Shown in pieces: positions 7,285 through 9,399 of a stretch of DNA of 9,399 nucleotides. Source of the DNA: Solirubrobacterales bacterium (GTDB lineage Bacteria; Actinomycetota; Thermoleophilia; Solirubrobacterales; Solirubrobacteraceae). A program made the translations under genes and the position numbers. Below the pieces are notes generated by a model. That model ran no database searches. It was not told the DNA's origin and saw only the letters and a list, made by a program, of their open reading frames with translations. Location of the stretch: assembly GCA_025964065.1 (NCBI GenBank), contig JAOPZO010000264.1, positions 1-9,399 of the forward strand, given 5' to 3'. Position 1 is the stretch's first letter. Each line of letters begins with the position of its first letter.

Positions 7285-8144
7285 CGCAGCGGCCCATCCG
7301 GGATGTCGGGACCCTCCTCGAGGCGCTCCCGTACATCCGTGAGTTCCACGGCAAGACGATCGTCGTGAAGTACGGCGGCGCGGCGATGACCGAGCCGGCC
7401 CTGCGCGAGGACTTCGCCCGCGACGTCGTGCTGCTCAAGTACGTCGGGCTGAACCCGGTGGTCGTCCACGGCGGCGGCCCGGACATCACGGACTACATGG
7501 AGCGCCTCGGGCTGCCCGTGAAGTTCGTCGGCGGGCTGCGCGTGAGCGATCCGCAGACCGTCGAGATCGCGAAGATGGTCCTCGTCGGCAAGGTGAACAA
7601 GGACATCGTGCAGCGCCTCGGGCGCCACGGGCAGGCCGCGGTCGGCCTGAGCGGCGACGACGGCAACCTCTTCCGCGTCTCGCGCCAGAGCGCGCCGGGC
7701 GGCGAGGACATCGGCTTCGTCGGGAAGATCGACCGGGTCGACGTCGACGTGCTGAACCACATCGCGCAGGACTACATCCCGGTGATCGCGTCCGTCGGCG
7801 CGGACCGCGAGGGCAACTCGTACAACATCAACGCCGACGAGGCCGCGGCCGCCGTCGCGCGGGCGATGGGCGCCTACAAGGTGATGTTCCTCACCGACGT
7901 CGAGGGCTGGATGGCCGACCCGAAGGATCCCGCGTCGGTCATCTCCGAGGCGCCGACCGACGCGGTCGAGCACGCGCTCACGGAGATCCACGGCGGGATG
8001 CGGCCGAAGCTCCAGGCCTGCGTCGACGCGATCCACGGCGGCGTGACGTTCGCGCACATCGTCGACGGGCGGGTCCCGCACTCGCTGCTGCTCGAGCTGT
8101 TCACCGACGCCGGCATCGGCACGAAGATCCGGGCCGCGTCGTGA
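7281..8144 (+). CDS. argB: N-acetylglutamate kinase
   Basis: ArgB phosphorylates N-acetylglutamate with ATP, the second step and usual control point of arginine synthesis. The 287-residue amino-acid-kinase fold shows KYGGAAM (30-36, phosphate-binding K30), HGGGPDI (63-69), NINADEAAAAVA, FLTDVEGW and HGGM near the end, and closes with GIGTKI. Before KYGG is a segment of about 25 residues including LLEALPYIREFHGK. This matches the N-terminal helix that arginine-inhibited hexameric kinases have and the E. coli enzyme lacks, so feedback inhibition by arginine is likely (inference from family). It starts at ATG 7281, four bases inside argJ. No good ribosome-binding site precedes it, so it probably relies on ribosomes finishing argJ. 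Confidence 0.98.
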   Translation: MTQRPIRDVGTLLEALPYIREFHGKTIVVKYGGAAMTEPALREDFARDVVLLKYVGLNPVVVHGGGPDITDYMERLGLPVKFVGGLRVSDPQTVEIAKMVLVGKVNKDIVQRLGRHGQAAVGLSGDDGNLFRVSRQSAPGGEDIGFVGKIDRVDVDVLNHIAQDYIPVIASVGADREGNSYNINADEAAAAVARAMGAYKVMFLTDVEGWMADPKDPASVISEAPTDAVEHALTEIHGGMRPKLQACVDAIHGGVTFAHIVDGRVPHSLLLELFTDAGIGTKIRAAS

Positions 8145-9289
8145 GCATCGTCGACGACCACCTCACCGCGAACTACGCGCGCTACCCGGTCGCGTTCGCG
8201 CGCGGCGAGGGTGCCCGCCTGTGGGACGAGGACGGCAACGAGCACCTGGACTTCCTCGCCGGCATCAGCGTCTCGAACGTGGGTCACTGCCACCCCGCGG
8301 TCGTCGCGGCGATCCAGGCGCAGGCCGCGCAGCTCATCCACGTGGGGAACCTCTTCTACACGGAGCCGATGGTCGCGCTCGCCTCGCGCCTGGCCCGCCA
8401 CTCGCTCGGGGACGGCACCCGCGTCTTCTTCACGAACTCGGGCGCCGAGGCCGTCGAGGCCGCGATCAAGTGCGCGCGCAAGGCGAAGCAGGGCGGCGAC
8501 GTCGTCTCGCTCAACGGCGCCTTCCACGGCCGCACCTACGGCGCGCTCTCGGCGACGCCGCAGGAGAGCAAGCAGGCGCCGTTCGCGCCGCTCGTGCCCG
8601 GGTTCCGCTCCTGCGAGCCGACCGCCGCGGCGATCACGGCCGCGGTCGACGACCGCACCGCCGCGCTGCTGCTCGAGCCCGTGCAGGGCGAGAGCGGCGT
8701 GTGGGTGCTCGACGACGACGTGCTCGTCGCGGCCCGCGAGGCCTGCGACCGCCACGGCGCGGCGCTCGTCTTCGACGAGGTCCAGTGCGGCCTCGGGCGG
8801 ACGGGCAGCTTCTGGGCGTTCGAGCAGACCCCGGTCGTCCCGGACCTCATGACGACGGCCAAGGGCCTCGGCGGCGGGCTGCCGATCGGCGCGCTCATGG
8901 CCGGGCCGGCCTACGCCGACGTGTACGCCCCGGGCGACCACGGCTCGACCTTCCCGGGCGGCCCGGTGATCATGGCCGCCGCGCATGCGGTCCTCGACGT
9001 CCTGGCCGACGAGGCGCTCCTGGCCCGCGTCCGCGACCTCGGCGAGCACCTGCGGGCCGGCCTGGCCGAGCTCCCGGGGGTCGGCGCGGTGCGCGGCCGC
9101 GGGCTCATGAACGCGTTCGACCTCACGGAGGGCGGGGCGCCGGATCTGGTCCGCCGCGCGCTGCTCGAGGAGCGGCTTGTCCTGAACGCCACCGGGCCGG
9201 TGACGGTGCGGCTGCTGCCGCCGCTCGTGGTCACCGCGGAGCAGGTCGACGAGGCGCTCGCGCGTCTCACCCGGCTTCTGACCCCCTAG
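8141..9289 (+). CDS. argD: Acetylornithine aminotransferase
   Basis: ArgD is a class III PLP-dependent aminotransferase that converts N-acetylglutamate semialdehyde to N-acetylornithine with glutamate as amino donor. The 382-residue product shows GHCHPAVVAAI, NSGAEAVEAAIK (from N99), FHGRT (128-132), LLEPVQGESGV, FDEVQCGLGRTG with D212 for the PLP ring nitrogen, and TTAKGLGGG with the Schiff-base lysine K241. HGSTFPGGP (267-275) keeps T270, which contacts the PLP phosphate of the other subunit, but differs from the common GSTFGGNP. Related enzymes act on succinylornithine or GABA; operon position settles acetylornithine. The GTG start overlaps argB as GTGA with no good ribosome-binding site. 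The coding region ends with TAG at 9287-9289, and no argF follows within the window. Confidence 0.97.
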   Translation: MSIVDDHLTANYARYPVAFARGEGARLWDEDGNEHLDFLAGISVSNVGHCHPAVVAAIQAQAAQLIHVGNLFYTEPMVALASRLARHSLGDGTRVFFTNSGAEAVEAAIKCARKAKQGGDVVSLNGAFHGRTYGALSATPQESKQAPFAPLVPGFRSCEPTAAAITAAVDDRTAALLLEPVQGESGVWVLDDDVLVAAREACDRHGAALVFDEVQCGLGRTGSFWAFEQTPVVPDLMTTAKGLGGGLPIGALMAGPAYADVYAPGDHGSTFPGGPVIMAAAHAVLDVLADEALLARVRDLGEHLRAGLAELPGVGAVRGRGLMNAFDLTEGGAPDLVRRALLEERLVLNATGPVTVRLLPPLVVTAEQVDEALARLTRLLTP

Positions 9290-9303
9290 CCGCTGCGCAT
9301 CGA

Positions 9304-9333
9304 AGTGCACAAGCGGCACACTCGAGTGCACAA
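9304..9333 (+). repeat. Direct repeat AGTGCACAA, two copies 21 bp apart
   Basis: AGTGCACAA occurs at 9304-9312 and again at 9325-9333. Similar bases follow each copy (GCGG and AGGGG), so the first may be a decayed copy of the start of the second element. The core GTGCAC is itself palindromic, and the perfect 10-bp palindrome CACTCGAGTG lies at 9319-9328. The spacing equals about two helical turns, so a dimer-binding site is possible, but a dispersed repeat element is at least as likely. Confidence 0.6.
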
Positions 9334-9350
9334 AGGGGTCAGGCCCCTTT
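9332..9350 (+). terminator. Terminator-like palindrome after argD
   Basis: AAAGGGG (9332-9338) pairs with CCCCTTT (9344-9350) around a 5-base TCAGG loop, 43 bases after the argD stop. The stem ends in TTT followed by C, so the T-run is short. It is well placed to end the long message or stabilise its 3' end. The sequence also resembles short GGGGTC-type dispersed palindromes of GC-rich genomes, so it could be a mobile REP-like unit doing this job secondarily. Confidence 0.5.
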
Positions 9351-9386
9351 CGGTGGCGCGGCGCCTCTCGGTGGCGCGGCGCCTCA
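9351..9386 (+). repeat. Two tandem 18-bp repeats
   Basis: CGGTGGCGCGGCGCCTC plus one base occurs at 9351-9368 and 9369-9386, identical at 17 of 18 positions (last base T or A). Each unit contains GGCGCGGCGCC, palindromic except for its centre, and can fold into a small GC hairpin. A similar GTCGGCGCC ends the window, so the array may continue. No gene is recognised in 9290-9399. Confidence 0.85.
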
Positions 9387-9399
9387 GCGGGTCGGCGCC

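Noticed and set aside
7874..9331. Long minus-strand open frame opposite argB and argD
   Set aside because: It lies opposite well-conserved enzymes, is rich in Arg, Ala and Val, and has no family motif. It is an artefact of high GC content; the same holds for the long antisense frames over pheS, pheT, argC and argJ.
9286..9399. Open minus-strand frame running in from the window end to a stop at 9286-9288, with the 18-bp repeat in frame (RRRATE twice)
   Set aside because: It is only 37 codons, passes through the palindrome and direct repeats, and shows no recognisable protein motif. A convergent gene reaching this point cannot be excluded, but nothing supports it.
1..9399. tRNA genes, CRISPR arrays, riboswitches, phage or insertion-sequence genes
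   Set aside because: No cloverleaf, regularly spaced repeat-spacer array, transposase or integrase motif was seen. The tandem repeats at 3-122 have no spacers and are coding.

Overview
The window is a compact, plus-strand stretch of core bacterial genes from a very GC-rich organism, with codon third positions almost all G or C and frequent GTG starts. The order infC (tail) - rpmI - rplT - TrmH/SpoU methyltransferase - pheS - pheT - argC - argJ - argB - argD matches the arrangement known from Actinomycetota (for example Mycobacterium tuberculosis infC-rpmI-rplT-tsnR ... pheS-pheT ... argC-argJ-argB-argD). Here it is compressed, without the insertions found between these genes in mycobacteria. 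A high-GC actinobacterium, possibly a deep-branching class such as Thermoleophilia, is the best guess; the class is inference.

Layout. Bases 1-194 are the 3' end of a gene, probably infC, coding an Ala/Glu/Pro/Lys octad-repeat tail. Bases 195-259 hold a strong GC hairpin. rpmI (260-463) and rplT (460-846) overlap by 4 bases and encode ribosomal proteins L35 and L20. A 77-base gap follows, then a TrmH/SpoU-type RNA 2'-O-methyltransferase (924-1592). From there to 9289 no intergenic base is left: pheS overlaps the methyltransferase by 1 base, pheT overlaps pheS by 4, argC overlaps pheT by 8 (or 17), and argJ, argB and argD each overlap the preceding gene by exactly 4 bases (ATGA or GTGA). Bases 9290-9399 are non-coding and repeat-rich: a direct repeat, a terminator-like palindrome and an 18-bp tandem repeat.

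Function. The first half serves translation: initiation factor 3, two 50S proteins, an RNA methyltransferase and both subunits of phenylalanyl-tRNA synthetase. The second half encodes four consecutive enzymes that take N-acetylglutamate to N-acetylornithine, with ArgJ recycling the acetyl group to glutamate (ArgB kinase, ArgC reductase, ArgD aminotransferase, ArgJ acetyltransferase). The overlaps predict one polycistronic message and translational coupling, so arginine synthesis may be transcribed together with pheST. argF and argR, which follow argD in many actinobacteria, are not in the window.

I see no phage, insertion sequence, CRISPR, toxin or defence genes, and nothing that makes a convincing new system. 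The second-look items are the IF3 repeat tail, the infC-rpmI hairpin with a related motif in the rplT-methyltransferase gap, the enlarged four-cysteine loop in PheS, small motif variants in ArgJ and ArgD, and the repeat cluster after argD.
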